Below, in pieces: positions 17,191 to 26,827 of a stretch of 62,448 nucleotides of DNA. The translations under genes and the position numbers were made by a program. The stretch is from assembly GCA_029935455.1 (NCBI GenBank), contig JAOZKI010000003.1, positions 10,387-72,834 of the forward strand. Reading direction: 5' to 3'. Under the pieces are notes generated by a model. It was not told the DNA's origin, did no database searches, and saw nothing but the letters and a program-made list of their open reading frames with translations. How positions within the stretch are numbered: the stretch's first letter is position 1; each line of letters opens with the position of its first letter. This stretch comes from Lysobacterales bacterium. GTDB taxonomy: Bacteria > Pseudomonadota > Gammaproteobacteria > Xanthomonadales > SZUA-36.

Positions 17191-17312
17191 CGCCGCTGCG
17201 GAAACCGATGCCCGAAGTTTGCCCGATTCCTGCCGGTGTAGCACCCGATTGAGCCACGAGGGCGGCAGCTGTGCTGCCTCTAATAAGCGCTCAACTTCAA
17301 CCAGAGCCTGCC

Positions 17313-19454
17313 ATGAAAAGCACCCAAGCACCCCGTCAGGGGATCCGCGCCGCCCTCGAAGCGCGCAGCCAGCGCCTCTATCCCGCCCTGCACCAGTCCC
17401 CTGCAAGCAAGCCCGAAACTGGCCGCCTGCGCTGGCAGGACCGAACCCTGTTGATACTGGCCATGGTACTGGGTGCCATGTTGCTGCTGCGGCTTGAAAC
17501 CGCGAGCGCGCAGCAGATGACAACCCTGCCGGACTGGGGCCTGACTTTTTCCAGTGAAGATGCCCAGTGGCACCAGCTGGCACTGCATACGTCCGTGGTG
17601 GTGGAACTGGACGGGCAACTGGCCCGCGTGCACATCGCCCAGCGCTTCCGTAATGACTCCCTGTCCTGGCTGGAGGGCAACTACCGCTTTCCGCTGCCCA
17701 CGGGAGCCGCGGTAGATCAGCTTTTTGTGCGCGTGGGCGATCGCATCATAGAAGGTGAGGTGCAGCCCCGGGAACAGGCCCGGCAAACCTATCAGGCAGC
17801 CCGGGCACAGGGGAAGACCGCGTCCCTGGTGCGGCAGGAGCGTGCCAATCAGTTTGCGACCCAGCTGGCCAATATTGGACCGGGAGAAACGGTCGACGTG
17901 CTGCTGGGTTTTCTGGTCACGGTGGATTATCGGGACGGACACTTTACCTTTCGCCTGCCCACCACCTTTACGCCGCGCTACGCCAGCGAGGCGCAGGCAA
18001 GCACCGGGCAGGCGGCCCCGCAGCCCGCCATGACCGTTGCACAACCCGTGCCTGACCATGGGTTCGAACTCAAGCTGGAGCTGGCCAGCGCGCTGCCACT
18101 GGCGACGCTGGAAAGTCTGCACCACGACGTCGAGATTGAGGAGACGCCAGGCGGCTATGAAATTCGCTTGGCAGATGCCGCAGCGCAGACCGATCGGGAC
18201 TTTGAGCTGCGCTGGAGCCCCGCACTGACCCGGGAGCCGCAGTCCACGCTCAGCACCTGGCGTGATGGCGATGAAGTCTATGCGCAACTGATGCTGCTAC
18301 CACCAACAGAGGCATCGCTGCAGGCGCAGCCGCGTGAAGTGATCTTCCTTATCGACACGTCCGGTTCCATGGAAGGGGCATCCCTGGAACAGGCACGCGC
18401 GGCGCTGCATGAAGGGCTGCAGCAGCTCCAGGCCGGCGATCAATTCAACCTGCTCGAATTCAGCAACAGTACCCGCTCCCTGTTCCCACGCGCCGAGCCG
18501 TTCACCGGCGGACGACTGCTGCAAGCCCAGCGCTGGATTGACCGCTTGCATGCGAATGGCGGCACGGAGATGGCACCGGCGCTGCAGCAGGCATTCCAGG
18601 GCGAGGTAGCGGACGGTTTGCTGCGGCAGGTGGTATTTATCACGGACGGCAGCGTGGGCAATGAACGCGAACTGCTCGCGCTGGTAGCCGCACAGCTTGG
18701 CGCCAGCCGTCTCTTTACCGTCGCCATCGGTGCCGCACCCAATGACTGGTTCATGCGCAAGGCCGCGGTCATCGGGCGCGGCCATGCCACGCGCATTGGG
18801 CGATTAGAGGACGTTGCTGAGACCATGAACAGCCTGTGGTCCCGGATCCGCCTGCCAGCGATCTCGGACCTGTGCATCGACTGGGGTACCGGGGCGGAGT
18901 ATTACCCGGAAATCCTGCCGGACCTGTATGCCGGGACGCCCCTCTGGCTGACCGCCAAACTGGACCGCGAGCCACAGCGCGTGAGCCTGTGCGGCCAGCT
19001 CAACGGACACAGCTGGACACATGAGCTTGAGCCGCAGGAGCTGCCGGGTCAGGCCACGCTGGCCACCTTGTGGGCGCGCCAGAAGATTGAGGCGCTGGAA
19101 GATGGACTGAGCTTTGGTCAGGATCGGGAGCAAACCCATGCGCAGATTACCCAGCTGGCACTGAAGTACGGGCTGCTGACGGCCTACACCAGCCTGGTGG
19201 CGGTAGATCGCACGCCGGCACGGCCTGATCAGGAAGCGCTGGGTATGGCCAGCGTGCCAAGCCTGTTGCCCGCTGGTAGCACCGGGCGCACTGCCGCATT
19301 TCCCAATACCGCCACCGGCTGGCCGCTACAGCTGGCCCTGGGCCTGCTGGTGCTCGGTATCAGCACCCTGCTGCTGCTGTTTCCCTTCGCCCAACTGCAA
19401 CAACTCCGCCGCTGGCTAACCCGGGCCATGCGGGGCTCCGTGAGCCACTCATGA
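17313..19454 (+). CDS. Dedicated sortase target protein (VIT and vWA domains)
   Basis: A 713-residue exported protein of the marine proteobacterial sortase-target type (TIGR03788-like). A signal/membrane segment lies at about 45-66 (LLILAMVLGAMLLL then ASAQQ). A vault inter-alpha-trypsin (VIT) domain follows at about 85-215, then a von Willebrand A domain with metal site DTSGS at 348-352 and VVFITDGSVGNE. The sorting signal near the C-terminus is FPNTATG at 663-669, then a hydrophobic helix and a basic tail (RRWLTR). An upstream GTG would add 14 residues; the ATG was preferred, though neither has a perfect ribosome binding site. The stop overlaps the sortase start by four bases, so enzyme and substrate are translationally coupled. 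Confidence 0.9.
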   Translation: MKSTQAPRQGIRAALEARSQRLYPALHQSPASKPETGRLRWQDRTLLILAMVLGAMLLLRLETASAQQMTTLPDWGLTFSSEDAQWHQLALHTSVVVELDGQLARVHIAQRFRNDSLSWLEGNYRFPLPTGAAVDQLFVRVGDRIIEGEVQPREQARQTYQAARAQGKTASLVRQERANQFATQLANIGPGETVDVLLGFLVTVDYRDGHFTFRLPTTFTPRYASEAQASTGQAAPQPAMTVAQPVPDHGFELKLELASALPLATLESLHHDVEIEETPGGYEIRLADAAAQTDRDFELRWSPALTREPQSTLSTWRDGDEVYAQLMLLPPTEASLQAQPREVIFLIDTSGSMEGASLEQARAALHEGLQQLQAGDQFNLLEFSNSTRSLFPRAEPFTGGRLLQAQRWIDRLHANGGTEMAPALQQAFQGEVADGLLRQVVFITDGSVGNERELLALVAAQLGASRLFTVAIGAAPNDWFMRKAAVIGRGHATRIGRLEDVAETMNSLWSRIRLPAISDLCIDWGTGAEYYPEILPDLYAGTPLWLTAKLDREPQRVSLCGQLNGHSWTHELEPQELPGQATLATLWARQKIEALEDGLSFGQDREQTHAQITQLALKYGLLTAYTSLVAVDRTPARPDQEALGMASVPSLLPAGSTGRTAAFPNTATGWPLQLALGLLVLGISTLLLLFPFAQLQQLRRWLTRAMRGSVSHS

Positions 19455-20068
19455 TTCCCGGGCGCCAGGCACTGGCCCTGGGTGCAGCACTATTGGCCGT
19501 CGGGATCATGGGGCACGCGCTGTGGATTCCCGCGAAAGCGAGTCTGGGGCAGGAACTGCTGGAACGCGCCTGGACCCGACAGCAGCTACAGAAAAGCGCG
19601 GTCAAACCCTGGCCCTGGGCGGATACCTCGCCGGTCGGTGTGCTGGAAATCCCGCGACTGGGGCTCAGGCAACTGGTGCTGGAGGGCAGTTCGGACCGTA
19701 ACTTGGCCTGGGGACCCACGGTTCTTGGGACGCTATCAGCCCAGGACCCCATAGTCAGCGGCCATCGCGACACGCACTTCCGTCAGCTGGCCGATCTGAT
19801 CCCGGGTGACCGGCTGCTGCTCACCGATGTGCACGGCACCCGTTCCTATCGCGTGGCCTGGCTGGATATCGTCGACAGCCGGCGGCAGGAACTGGTGTTT
19901 GCCAGCGGCCAGAGACGCCTGACGCTGGTCACCTGCTATCCGTTTGAGGCGCAAGAGGCCGGCGGACCCTTGCGGCTGGTGGTCACCGCCCTGCCGGAAC
20001 AGGCAGCGACGGACTATTCGTCAGCCAGGGCCTCACACAGGGATACGTTATCGGTCACCACGCGTTGA
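19451..20068 (+). CDS. Class GN sortase
   Basis: A 205-residue cysteine transpeptidase of the Gram-negative sortase class (TIGR03784-like). An N-terminal membrane helix (about 7-22) anchors it with the catalytic domain in the periplasm. The catalytic triad is visible: His105 in SGHRDTHF, Cys162 in TLVTCYPF and Arg175 in GGPLRLVV. The ATG overlaps the target-gene stop (ATGA). The 3' end overlaps the convergent endonuclease gene by 55 bases. Its expected single substrate is the upstream VIT/vWA protein. Confidence 0.93.
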   Translation: MIPGRQALALGAALLAVGIMGHALWIPAKASLGQELLERAWTRQQLQKSAVKPWPWADTSPVGVLEIPRLGLRQLVLEGSSDRNLAWGPTVLGTLSAQDPIVSGHRDTHFRQLADLIPGDRLLLTDVHGTRSYRVAWLDIVDSRRQELVFASGQRRLTLVTCYPFEAQEAGGPLRLVVTALPEQAATDYSSARASHRDTLSVTTR

Positions 20069-21327
20069 AGGGCAATTTCACCACTGCGGCCGGCAGCAGG
20101 AAACTCGTAGCGCAACAACAACTCATTGCAGCCGCGGAACAGCAGATCATAGTGGCCATAGGGCGTTTCGCGCTGCACCGGCGTCGGGTCGTCAAACAGA
20201 CCGCCACTGGCGAGGGTCACCGCCAGCCTGGCCTCAGCCCCTTCATAGGCACCCAGAGCGGTAAACCAACGGTGTTCAGTTGCGCCCAGATTCGCCCGGG
20301 CGCCCGGGTCTGGCGGCTCACTATCGAAGGTAAAATGCGCCAGCAGCAGCTGCCCCTGCTGCGGCAGCACGGTAATGAAAAAACCTTGACCCGCGGTGGC
20401 CGGGTCGTACCAGGCGTCGTTAAGACCCGCGTTGATCTGAAAGCCACACAGCGCGAGATAAAGACATTCGGCCCACTGGGGCTCGTCCACGAAAGGGTTG
20501 CGGTTGCCCTGATAGCTCGCGATCACCTCGTTGCGCAGGCGTTCCGCATGATCCGGCGGGTCCTCCCGATGCCACGCCAATAGGCTATCCAGCATACCCA
20601 TCCAGGCCACCGACTCATTGCGACCGGTGCGCGCACTGTCAATCAGCGAACGGTCATTGGTCAGGCGTAAATCCGGTTCTGACGCGCCGCTGATGCCGTG
20701 CACGCCGCCCTCGTAGCGAATGTCCATGTAAAACATGGCGCGCGCAATATCACCGCGGCGCTGGTCCCAGACTTCCCAGCGCCCGTCGGTAAACTCGCCA
20801 TCGGTCCAGTTACTGCGCCCCGCATAGGTACCGTCGCCGGCTGCGGCACTGACGGGATATTCCACGCATTCATCCAGACAGTCCTCGTAGGGTTTGTTGG
20901 AACGCGCCGAGTTGTAATCAGCATCGCTAAGAAACAGCGCGTGCGTATCGGTAAAAGGGTAGTTCAGTGACGCCCCGTCGTTGTCCGGGAAACCATAGGA
21001 ACGCGGCCAACTGTGTTCACGGTTGTAATTCTCATTACCGCCACCGCGCCGCACGTAGCGGTTGTTCCGATACAGGGTGACGATGCGTAAGGCATCATCC
21101 GGATCCCGATCAGCCTCCTCAAGGATGTCCCAGGTATCGGTCTCGAAGGACGTGTAGGGATAGCGCGTATGATCATCGATGATCTCGTGCAGCGTGGTCC
21201 GCAGCGTCTCCGGCGAGCGCGCATCGACCGATGCGTAATAATCATCTGCTGGCTGGGCCAGCGCGAGCAGGGGCTGCAGAAGCAGCAGCGCCAAACAGTC
21301 GCGGCGCCTAGGCCACCGCAATTTCAT
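20014..21327 (-). CDS. Secreted endonuclease I with an extra C-terminal domain
   Basis: A 437-residue exported nuclease. It has a signal peptide ([20 protein letters not shown], cleavage near LAQP), an endonuclease I (EndA/NucM, beta-beta-alpha metal) domain with NREHSWP at 102-108 (His105 probable general base) and [22 protein letters not shown]-terminal domain at about 296-437 is nearly the same as the free secreted protein at 24.5 kb. Family members usually end after the nuclease domain, so this is a fusion. The start ATG lies inside the last 20 bases of rpe. A longer in-frame upstream extension runs antisense-free through rpe but lacks a signal peptide and is rejected. Confidence 0.9.
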   Translation of the reverse strand: MKLRWPRRRDCLALLLLQPLLALAQPADDYYASVDARSPETLRTTLHEIIDDHTRYPYTSFETDTWDILEEADRDPDDALRIVTLYRNNRYVRRGGGNENYNREHSWPRSYGFPDNDGASLNYPFTDTHALFLSDADYNSARSNKPYEDCLDECVEYPVSAAAGDGTYAGRSNWTDGEFTDGRWEVWDQRRGDIARAMFYMDIRYEGGVHGISGASEPDLRLTNDRSLIDSARTGRNESVAWMGMLDSLLAWHREDPPDHAERLRNEVIASYQGNRNPFVDEPQWAECLYLALCGFQINAGLNDAWYDPATAGQGFFITVLPQQGQLLLAHFTFDSEPPDPGARANLGATEHRWFTALGAYEGAEARLAVTLASGGLFDDPTPVQRETPYGHYDLLFRGCNELLLRYEFPAAGRSGEIALQRVVTDNVSLCEALADE

Positions 21328-21979
21328 GGCGCATGGCCGCGATGGTTGCCGCGTAGTCTTCACTGCCAAAAATCGCTGAGCCAGCCACAAAACTGTCGGC
21401 ACCAGCCGCGGCGATCTCGCCAATATTGTCAATCTTGACGCCGCCGTCGATTTCCAGACGGATGTCACGCCCGCTGCTGTCAATCATGGCCCGCACCTGA
21501 CGCAGTTTATCGAGCACGTGGGGAATGAACTTCTGCCCCCCGAAGCCCGGATTGACCGACATGAGCAATACCATGTCCAGCTGCCCCAGTACCCAGTCGA
21601 GCTGCTCCAGCGAAGTGGCCGGATTCAACACCAGGCCCGCCTGGCAACCCTGCTCCCGGATCAGGGCCAGGCTGCGATCCACGTGGCGACTCGCTTCCGG
21701 ATGAAAGGTGATCATGCTGGCACCGGCCTGCGCGAACTGCATAATCAGATCATCCACCGGCTCAACCATAAGGTGCACATCAATCGGTGCCGTAATGCCA
21801 TAGTCACGCAGGGCTTTACACACCATGGGCCCGATCGTGAGATTGGGCACGTAATGATTGTCCATGACATCAAAATGGACCCAGTCAGCGCCCGCATCGA
21901 GCACGGCCTGGGTATCTTCACCGAGCCGGGCAAAGTCCGCGGACAGGATGGAGGGAGCGATGACGGGGGGCTGTTTCAT
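21308..21979 (-). CDS. rpe: Ribulose-phosphate 3-epimerase
   Basis: Interconverts ribulose-5-phosphate and xylulose-5-phosphate in the pentose phosphate pathway. The 223-residue TIM barrel has [15 protein letters not shown] at the start, [14 protein letters not shown] with metal-binding His/Asp, [22 protein letters not shown] and [10 protein letters not shown]. This is a full family match of normal length. The 3' end overlaps the start of the nuclease gene, which it precedes on the same strand. Confidence 0.97.
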   Translation of the reverse strand: MKQPPVIAPSILSADFARLGEDTQAVLDAGADWVHFDVMDNHYVPNLTIGPMVCKALRDYGITAPIDVHLMVEPVDDLIMQFAQAGASMITFHPEASRHVDRSLALIREQGCQAGLVLNPATSLEQLDWVLGQLDMVLLMSVNPGFGGQKFIPHVLDKLRQVRAMIDSSGRDIRLEIDGGVKIDNIGEIAAAGADSFVAGSAIFGSEDYAATIAAMRHEIAVA

Positions 21980-22061
21980 GGGTTGCGACTCCTGTGGGCG
22001 TGCCTGGACACTTTCTGCGAGCGACAGTGTACTGGAAGCGCGCCCCCGCGGTCAGGTCTCG

Positions 22062-22859
22062 CTACTTAAAACCACGCGTCTGCTTGAGCCGGTCGTAGGC
22101 CAGGTTGATGTCGCGCACGCGGGCTTTGGCCCGCTCCATCATTTCCTCCGGCAAACCCTGCGAGACCAGCCGGTCCGGATGGTACTGACGTACCAGCTTG
22201 CGATAAGCGCGCTTCACGTCCTGATCGCTGGCCCTGGCATCCAGACCCAGCACGGCCAGATCCTGGCTTTCTGAGGGGGTCGACGAGCCGGAAGTGCCAG
22301 CGTTACCGGCGCGGGCATTAACAAAAGCGTTGAACATGGCCTGCAGCATGGCCGGTGGTATCTGCAGCGCGCGGGCCGCCCGCTGCAGTACCACCTGTTC
22401 CGGTGGCGAGATATCGCCATCACTGCTGGCGCCGTCGAGCAGCACTTCCAGAAACATCTGGCGCAGATCCGGACGCGTTCTGGAAAAGCGGAGAAACTCC
22501 TGTAACTCACCTTCCATATCGAAGGCCGCCTGCTTGCCGTGGTTAAAGGCTTCGATGGCGGCCGCACGCTCAGACTCGCTCAGCTGCAGCCGCCGCATCA
22601 ACTCCTTGGCCGAACGGATTTCCGCCTCGGAAACACGTCCGTCGGCTTTGTTGATGTGTCCTAGGCAGGCAAACAGGGCGTTGAAAAATAGCCGACGCAG
22701 GCGCTCCTTGCTGTAGAGACCGGCGATCAGGCGATCCACCATATGTCCGATCAGAATGCCAACCACCAGGCTTGCAAAACCACCCTTCAGCATGCCCAGG
22801 ACACCGCCGATGAGCTTGCCCCACCAGTTGCGCGGAATTGTGAACGAGTTATCTGCCAT
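22062..22859 (-). CDS. djlA: DjlA-type DnaJ co-chaperone
   Basis: A 265-residue inner-membrane-anchored DnaK partner. The N-terminal segment (about 15-40, [19 protein letters not shown]) is the glycine-rich membrane helix of DjlA. The middle is a TerB-like helical domain ([18 protein letters not shown]). The C-terminal J domain carries the HPD tripeptide in [12 protein letters not shown]. The start ATG at [15 protein letters not shown] gives the usual family N-terminus. It is divergent from purC. Adjacent rpe is on the same strand but separated by 82 bases. Confidence 0.92.
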   Translation of the reverse strand: MADNSFTIPRNWWGKLIGGVLGMLKGGFASLVVGILIGHMVDRLIAGLYSKERLRRLFFNALFACLGHINKADGRVSEAEIRSAKELMRRLQLSESERAAAIEAFNHGKQAAFDMEGELQEFLRFSRTRPDLRQMFLEVLLDGASSDGDISPPEQVVLQRAARALQIPPAMLQAMFNAFVNARAGNAGTSGSSTPSESQDLAVLGLDARASDQDVKRAYRKLVRQYHPDRLVSQGLPEEMMERAKARVRDINLAYDRLKQTRGFK

Positions 22860-23008
22860 GGGCTGAATCTTGGGGCGATCTGCGCGAATCCAAAGCGGCC
22901 AGAGGCCGGAGCCAGCATAACCCAAACCACAGCATCTTCCACACCGGGGCACTAAGGCAGGGTCGCTCGGTTTATACTGGCCAACCCGAGTACTCCGGAC
23001 AAGCAATT

Positions 23009-23902
23009 GTGAGCCATTCTTACGAGACTTCCATGATTCACCAACTGCCGCTGCTGCATCAGGGCAAGGTGCGCGACGTGTTTGCCGTTGGCGATGACCA
23101 TCTGCTGATGATTGCCTCGGACCGGCTGTCAGCTTTTGATGTGGTGCTGCCCGACCCTATACCCGGCAAGGGTGAATTATTGACCCGTATTTCCCATTTC
23201 TGGTTCGACTTTACGCGGCCACTGGTACCCAATCATCTGGCCACCGATCTGGACCTGGCAGAGGTGCTGGGAGATGCGGAACTGGCGGCACGCATCGCAC
23301 CGCGTTCCATGCTGGTCAAGCGCCTGAAAGCGCTGCCGGTGGAGGCCATCGTACGTGGTTATCTGATCGGCAGCGGCTGGAAAGATTACCAAGCCACTGG
23401 TGCCCTGTGTGGCCTGGCGCTACCGCCCGGCCTGCAGCAGGCAGACCAGCTGCCGGAGGTACTGTTCACGCCGTCCACCAAGGCGGCGGTGGGCGATCAC
23501 GACGAGAACGTCAGCTTTGAGGCAGTGGAGGCACTTATCGGCCAGCCGCTGGCCGAGCAGGTACGCAGCATCTCCTTACAGATCTACGCAGCTGCGGCCG
23601 AACACGCGGCAGCGCGCGGCATCATCATCGCGGATACGAAGTTCGAGTTTGGCCTCGATGAAGACGGCACACTGTGCATCATGGATGAAGTACTGACGCC
23701 CGATTCGTCGCGCTTCTGGCCGGCGGACCAGTACGCCCCCGGAAGCAGCCCGCCCAGCTTTGACAAGCAGATCATCCGCGACTATCTGGAAACGCTGGAA
23801 TGGGACAAGACACCGCCTGGGCCCCACGTACCCGCCGCCATGATTGAAGACACGCGGCAAAAATATGCCGACGTCGTACGCCGTCTGGAGCAGCAGCTAT
23901 GA
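23009..23902 (+). CDS. purC: Phosphoribosylaminoimidazole-succinocarboxamide synthase
   Basis: Joins aspartate to CAIR in purine synthesis using ATP. The 297-residue protein is the longer SAICAR synthetase form, with [13 protein letters not shown] (ATP loop), [27 protein letters not shown]-like [19 protein letters not shown]-like [12 protein letters not shown] and [14 protein letters not shown]. The GTG start gives MSHSYETSM..., agreeing with the family N-terminus; an ATG eight codons later is an alternative. A TATACT hexamer about 35 bases upstream may be the -10. The stop overlaps the next gene by four bases. Confidence 0.96.
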   Translation: MSHSYETSMIHQLPLLHQGKVRDVFAVGDDHLLMIASDRLSAFDVVLPDPIPGKGELLTRISHFWFDFTRPLVPNHLATDLDLAEVLGDAELAARIAPRSMLVKRLKALPVEAIVRGYLIGSGWKDYQATGALCGLALPPGLQQADQLPEVLFTPSTKAAVGDHDENVSFEAVEALIGQPLAEQVRSISLQIYAAAAEHAAARGIIIADTKFEFGLDEDGTLCIMDEVLTPDSSRFWPADQYAPGSSPPSFDKQIIRDYLETLEWDKTPPGPHVPAAMIEDTRQKYADVVRRLEQQL

Positions 23903-24369
23903 CCCCTCTGCAAAGTCTGCTCGATGAATATGGTGAAAGCCATCGAAATGCCACCAACAAGGCCATCCACTGGCTGTGCGTGCCGGTGATCGTCTGGACC
24001 GTGGTTGCGCTGCTGTGGAGCCTGCCGGTGCCCTGGCCCGCTGGTGATTCCCCCGTGCCCCTGAACTGGGCCACGCTGGCCCTACTGCTGGCACAGCTGT
24101 ATTACTTTCGCCTGTCGCCCTCACTGGGCCTTGGTTTGCTGGTTTACAACCTGCTCATGATCTGGCTGGCGGTTATGGTGGAGACGCATGCAAGCTGGCC
24201 CTTGTGGGCGGTGGCTCTGGTGCTGTTTGTGCTGGCCTGGATCGGCCAGTTTATTGGGCATATGATCGAGGGCAAGAAACCCTCTTTTCTGCGCGACCTG
24301 CAGTTCCTGCTCATTGGTCCCGCCTGGCTCATGTCTTTCCTCTACCAGCGCCTCGGCCTGCGCTACTGA
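23899..24369 (+). CDS. Mpo1-like (DUF962) membrane protein
   Basis: A 156-residue protein with four predicted membrane helices, of the DUF962/YGL010w family. The family signature is visible at the start: [20 protein letters not shown], followed by the second conserved histidine segment [14 protein letters not shown]. The yeast homologue Mpo1 is an iron dioxygenase acting on 2-hydroxy fatty acids; activity of bacterial members is less certain. It is coupled to purC by an ATGA overlap, but there is no obvious functional tie. Confidence 0.85.
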   Translation: MTPLQSLLDEYGESHRNATNKAIHWLCVPVIVWTVVALLWSLPVPWPAGDSPVPLNWATLALLLAQLYYFRLSPSLGLGLLVYNLLMIWLAVMVETHASWPLWAVALVLFVLAWIGQFIGHMIEGKKPSFLRDLQFLLIGPAWLMSFLYQRLGLRY

Positions 24370-24481
24370 TTCCATGCCCCGGCACCGGACCGAGCGGTCG
24401 TCCGGCGGCTCCCCTGCATGTCCCCAGTCGCTGGCGGCTGGGCTATACTTCCCGCTTGCGAAAACTTACAGGAGATGCCGC

Positions 24482-24997
24482 ATGGCAGTTCGAAAGCATG
24501 CCCTGCGCACAGGCACGCTGGCAGCGCTCATGGCCGCAAGCATGGCCACCCAGGCGCAGGAATTCCAAATCAATCCCGGGCTGAACGATGCCTGGTTTAA
24601 TCCGGCTACTGATGGCCAGGGTTTCTTTTTTAACGTGTTCCCGGACCAGAATTTTTTCTTCATGTCCTGGTTTACCTATGACACGGAACGTCCTCCGGAG
24701 GACATCACTGCCATACTGGGCGAACCCGGGCATCGCTGGTTGACCGCCTCCGGCACCTTTGACGCCGGTAACAGCGTGGTGCTGGACGTGAACAACACCA
24801 CTGGAGGGCTGTTCGACGATCCGCAGGAAGTCACGCAGAACCCGGGCTATGGCACGATCACGGTGACCTTTGAGAACTGCAACAGCGCCATCGTGGACTA
24901 CGACCTGCCCGCCGCCGGCGTCAGCGGAACGATCCCGGTACAGCGCGTGGTGCTGGATAACGTACCCCTGTGTGAAACGCTGGCCAGCAACGAGTAA
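24482..24997 (+). CDS. Small secreted protein: free copy of the nuclease's C-terminal domain
   Basis: A 171-residue exported protein of unknown function. A strong AGGAG lies 7 bases before the ATG. The signal peptide is about residues 1-26 (ending ATQAQ). The rest is one domain that matches residues 296-437 of the nuclease at 20.0-21.3 kb almost motif for motif: FQIN-GLNDAW, PAT-GQGFF, HRW-TA, GGLFDDP, CN near residue 137 and a QRVV-DNV-LCE end. Two cysteines are conserved between the copies and could form a disulfide. A strong terminator follows. I do not know a characterised function for this domain. Confidence 0.88.
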   Translation: MAVRKHALRTGTLAALMAASMATQAQEFQINPGLNDAWFNPATDGQGFFFNVFPDQNFFFMSWFTYDTERPPEDITAILGEPGHRWLTASGTFDAGNSVVLDVNNTTGGLFDDPQEVTQNPGYGTITVTFENCNSAIVDYDLPAAGVSGTIPVQRVVLDNVPLCETLASNE

Positions 24998-25011
24998 GCC
25001 ATTGTCAGGGC

Positions 25012-25044
25012 AAAAAAAACCCGGGCCGCTGGCCCGGGTTTTTT
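25012..25044. terminator. Bidirectional intrinsic terminator
   Basis: CCCGGGCC and GGCCCGGG form a perfect 8-bp stem around a 3-base loop. Six T follow on the plus strand and eight T on the minus strand. It lies between the convergent secreted-protein gene and gcvH and would stop transcription of both. It is the clearest terminator in the window. Confidence 0.95.
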
Positions 25045-25060
25045 GCGTTAAGAGTGGCTG

Positions 25061-25444
25061 CTAGCCAAGCTGCTGCGCATAGGTCTCCGCATCCAGCAGG
25101 TCCTCGTCAGCACCGGCTTCCGCAGGCGCTATGGCGAACAGCCAACCACCACCGTAGGCATCGTTGTTGACCAGGGCCGGATCCGCATCCAGCTCCTCGT
25201 TCACCGCCACCACCTCGCCCGCCAGCGGTGCATAGATGTCACTGGCCGCTTTGACTGACTCGACCACGGCACAGGCGTCGCCCTGATCGAATTCGTCCCC
25301 GACTGCGGGCAACTCAACATAAACCAGATCCCCCAGCGCAGCCTGCGCGTGATCGGTAATGCCAACCCGCACCGTGCCATCGTCCTGTTTACCAACCCAT
25401 TCGTGTGATTCTGTATAGCGTAGATTTTCCGGTACCGTGCTCAT
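25061..25444 (-). CDS. gcvH: Glycine cleavage system H protein
   Basis: Lipoyl carrier of the glycine cleavage complex, shuttling the aminomethyl group between P, T and L proteins. The 127 residues start [16 protein letters not shown], the family standard. The lipoylation lysine sits in [15 protein letters not shown]. It is downstream of gcvT with a 52-base gap on the same strand, so the two are one unit; gcvP is not in the window. Confidence 0.97.
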   Translation of the reverse strand: MSTVPENLRYTESHEWVGKQDDGTVRVGITDHAQAALGDLVYVELPAVGDEFDQGDACAVVESVKAASDIYAPLAGEVVAVNEELDADPALVNNDAYGGGWLFAIAPAEAGADEDLLDAETYAQQLG

Positions 25445-25496
25445 CATCGTTCCCGTCTTATGGATGCCTTGAATTCTAGCGCAAATCGCGCCGTCG

Positions 25497-26591
25497 TCAT
25501 GCTTGAAGAATCCCGTCGCAAACAGCGCCCTGGCGAGCAAAGGGCGGGCGCACGGCGCGCGCTGCCAGTTGCCGATCCCGAATCAGCACTTCACAGCTCT
25601 GACCCATGGCCTGCGGCACGCGAGCCAGGGCAATCGCCCGCTGCAGCGTCGGTGAGTAGGTGCCGCTGGTAATGACGCCCTCGCCCGCCTCGCTCAGGAC
25701 TTTCTGACCATGGCGCAGCACACCGCGATCCTCCAGTACCAGACCCACCAGCTTTCGACTCAGACCCGCCTGCTTTTGCGCCAGCAGCGCATCCCGGCCA
25801 ATAAAATCCCGTTCCTGATCCAGCGATACGGTCCAGGCCAGACCCGATTCCAAGGGCGTCACCGTCCTATCCATGTCCTGACCGTAGAGGTTCATGCCCG
25901 CTTCCAGTCGCAGCGTATCGCGCGCACCCAAACCGCAGGGCCGAACACCCGCATCCAGTAACTGGGCCCAGGCGCCGTTGGCCTCGACAGCTGGCATGGC
26001 CAGCTCAAAGCCGTCCTCGCCCGTATAGCCGGTGCGCGCCACGAACCAGTCGTTCATAGCCAGCGCATTAAAGGGCTTCAGGGCCATGGCGGCGGCGGCC
26101 TGTTCTGCGTCCAGCAAGCGGGCGGCGGCGGCCCGGGCCTGCGGTCCCTGCACAGCGATCATGGCCAGCCCCGCCTGCTCTGTCACTGCCACGTCCATAG
26201 ACCCGGCATGGGCTTGAATCCAGCTCAGATCCTGCTCCCGGGTGGCTGCGTTGACCACCAGCCGGAACCAGTCCTCGGCCAGGTAATAGACGATCAGATC
26301 GTCAATGACGCCGCCATCTTCCTGCAACATGCAGCTGTAGAGCGCCTTGCCCGGCACCTGCAGTTTGCCCACATCATTGGCTAGCAACTGCCCGAGAAAG
26401 GCCCGCGCCTGCGCGCCCTGAATGTCCACAATCGTCATATGTGACACATCGAACATTCCGGCCGCCTTGCGCACCGCGTGATGCTCCTCAAGCTGCGAGC
26501 CATAGTTGATGGGCATATCCCAGCCACCAAAATCCACCATGCGTGCGCCCGCGGCGACATGTGCACCGTGTAGGGGAGTGTTCTGAGTCAT
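25497..26591 (-). CDS. gcvT: Glycine cleavage system T protein (aminomethyltransferase)
   Basis: Transfers the methylene carbon from the aminomethyl-lipoyl H protein to tetrahydrofolate. The 364-residue protein begins [28 protein letters not shown] and has [27 protein letters not shown] and [13 protein letters not shown], all family signatures. In related bacteria glycine riboswitches often sit upstream; I found no recognisable one in the 236 bases before this gene. Confidence 0.97.
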   Translation of the reverse strand: MTQNTPLHGAHVAAGARMVDFGGWDMPINYGSQLEEHHAVRKAAGMFDVSHMTIVDIQGAQARAFLGQLLANDVGKLQVPGKALYSCMLQEDGGVIDDLIVYYLAEDWFRLVVNAATREQDLSWIQAHAGSMDVAVTEQAGLAMIAVQGPQARAAAARLLDAEQAAAAMALKPFNALAMNDWFVARTGYTGEDGFELAMPAVEANGAWAQLLDAGVRPCGLGARDTLRLEAGMNLYGQDMDRTVTPLESGLAWTVSLDQERDFIGRDALLAQKQAGLSRKLVGLVLEDRGVLRHGQKVLSEAGEGVITSGTYSPTLQRAIALARVPQAMGQSCEVLIRDRQLAARAVRPPFARQGAVCDGILQA

Positions 26592-26827
26592 CTTGATTCC
26601 TGCCCTGAGCGTGGATGATCACGGACGCACACTATAGCGCCGCGGCGGCTAAATTCAATGCTCCGGAAGGTTTCAGAAGCAGATACACAACAGCTGTTTT
26701 ACAGCGCCCCGCAAGCGGCAGGATCAGCGTAAAATAGCGCCGGAACCTGCACCGTAACGCCACCGCCGCAGGATGGTTTTGCGGCCGTTCACACCTCTTT
26801 CAACTGCTGACGCTAGAGTGCTGGCCT

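Noticed and set aside
17271-17312. Upstream GTG start for the sortase target protein
   Set aside because: It adds 14 residues ahead of an already long N-terminal region; the ATG at 17313 was preferred, but the GTG cannot be fully excluded.
20014-21483. Nuclease reading extended upstream through the rpe gene
   Set aside because: The internal ATG at 21327 begins a good signal peptide; the extension lies inside rpe and would destroy the export signal.
26592-26827. Riboswitch (glycine before gcvT, or cobalamin before the adenosyltransferase)
   Set aside because: I searched the 236-base divergent gap for the conserved cores of both classes and saw neither. A covariance-model scan (Rfam glycine and cobalamin) would settle it.
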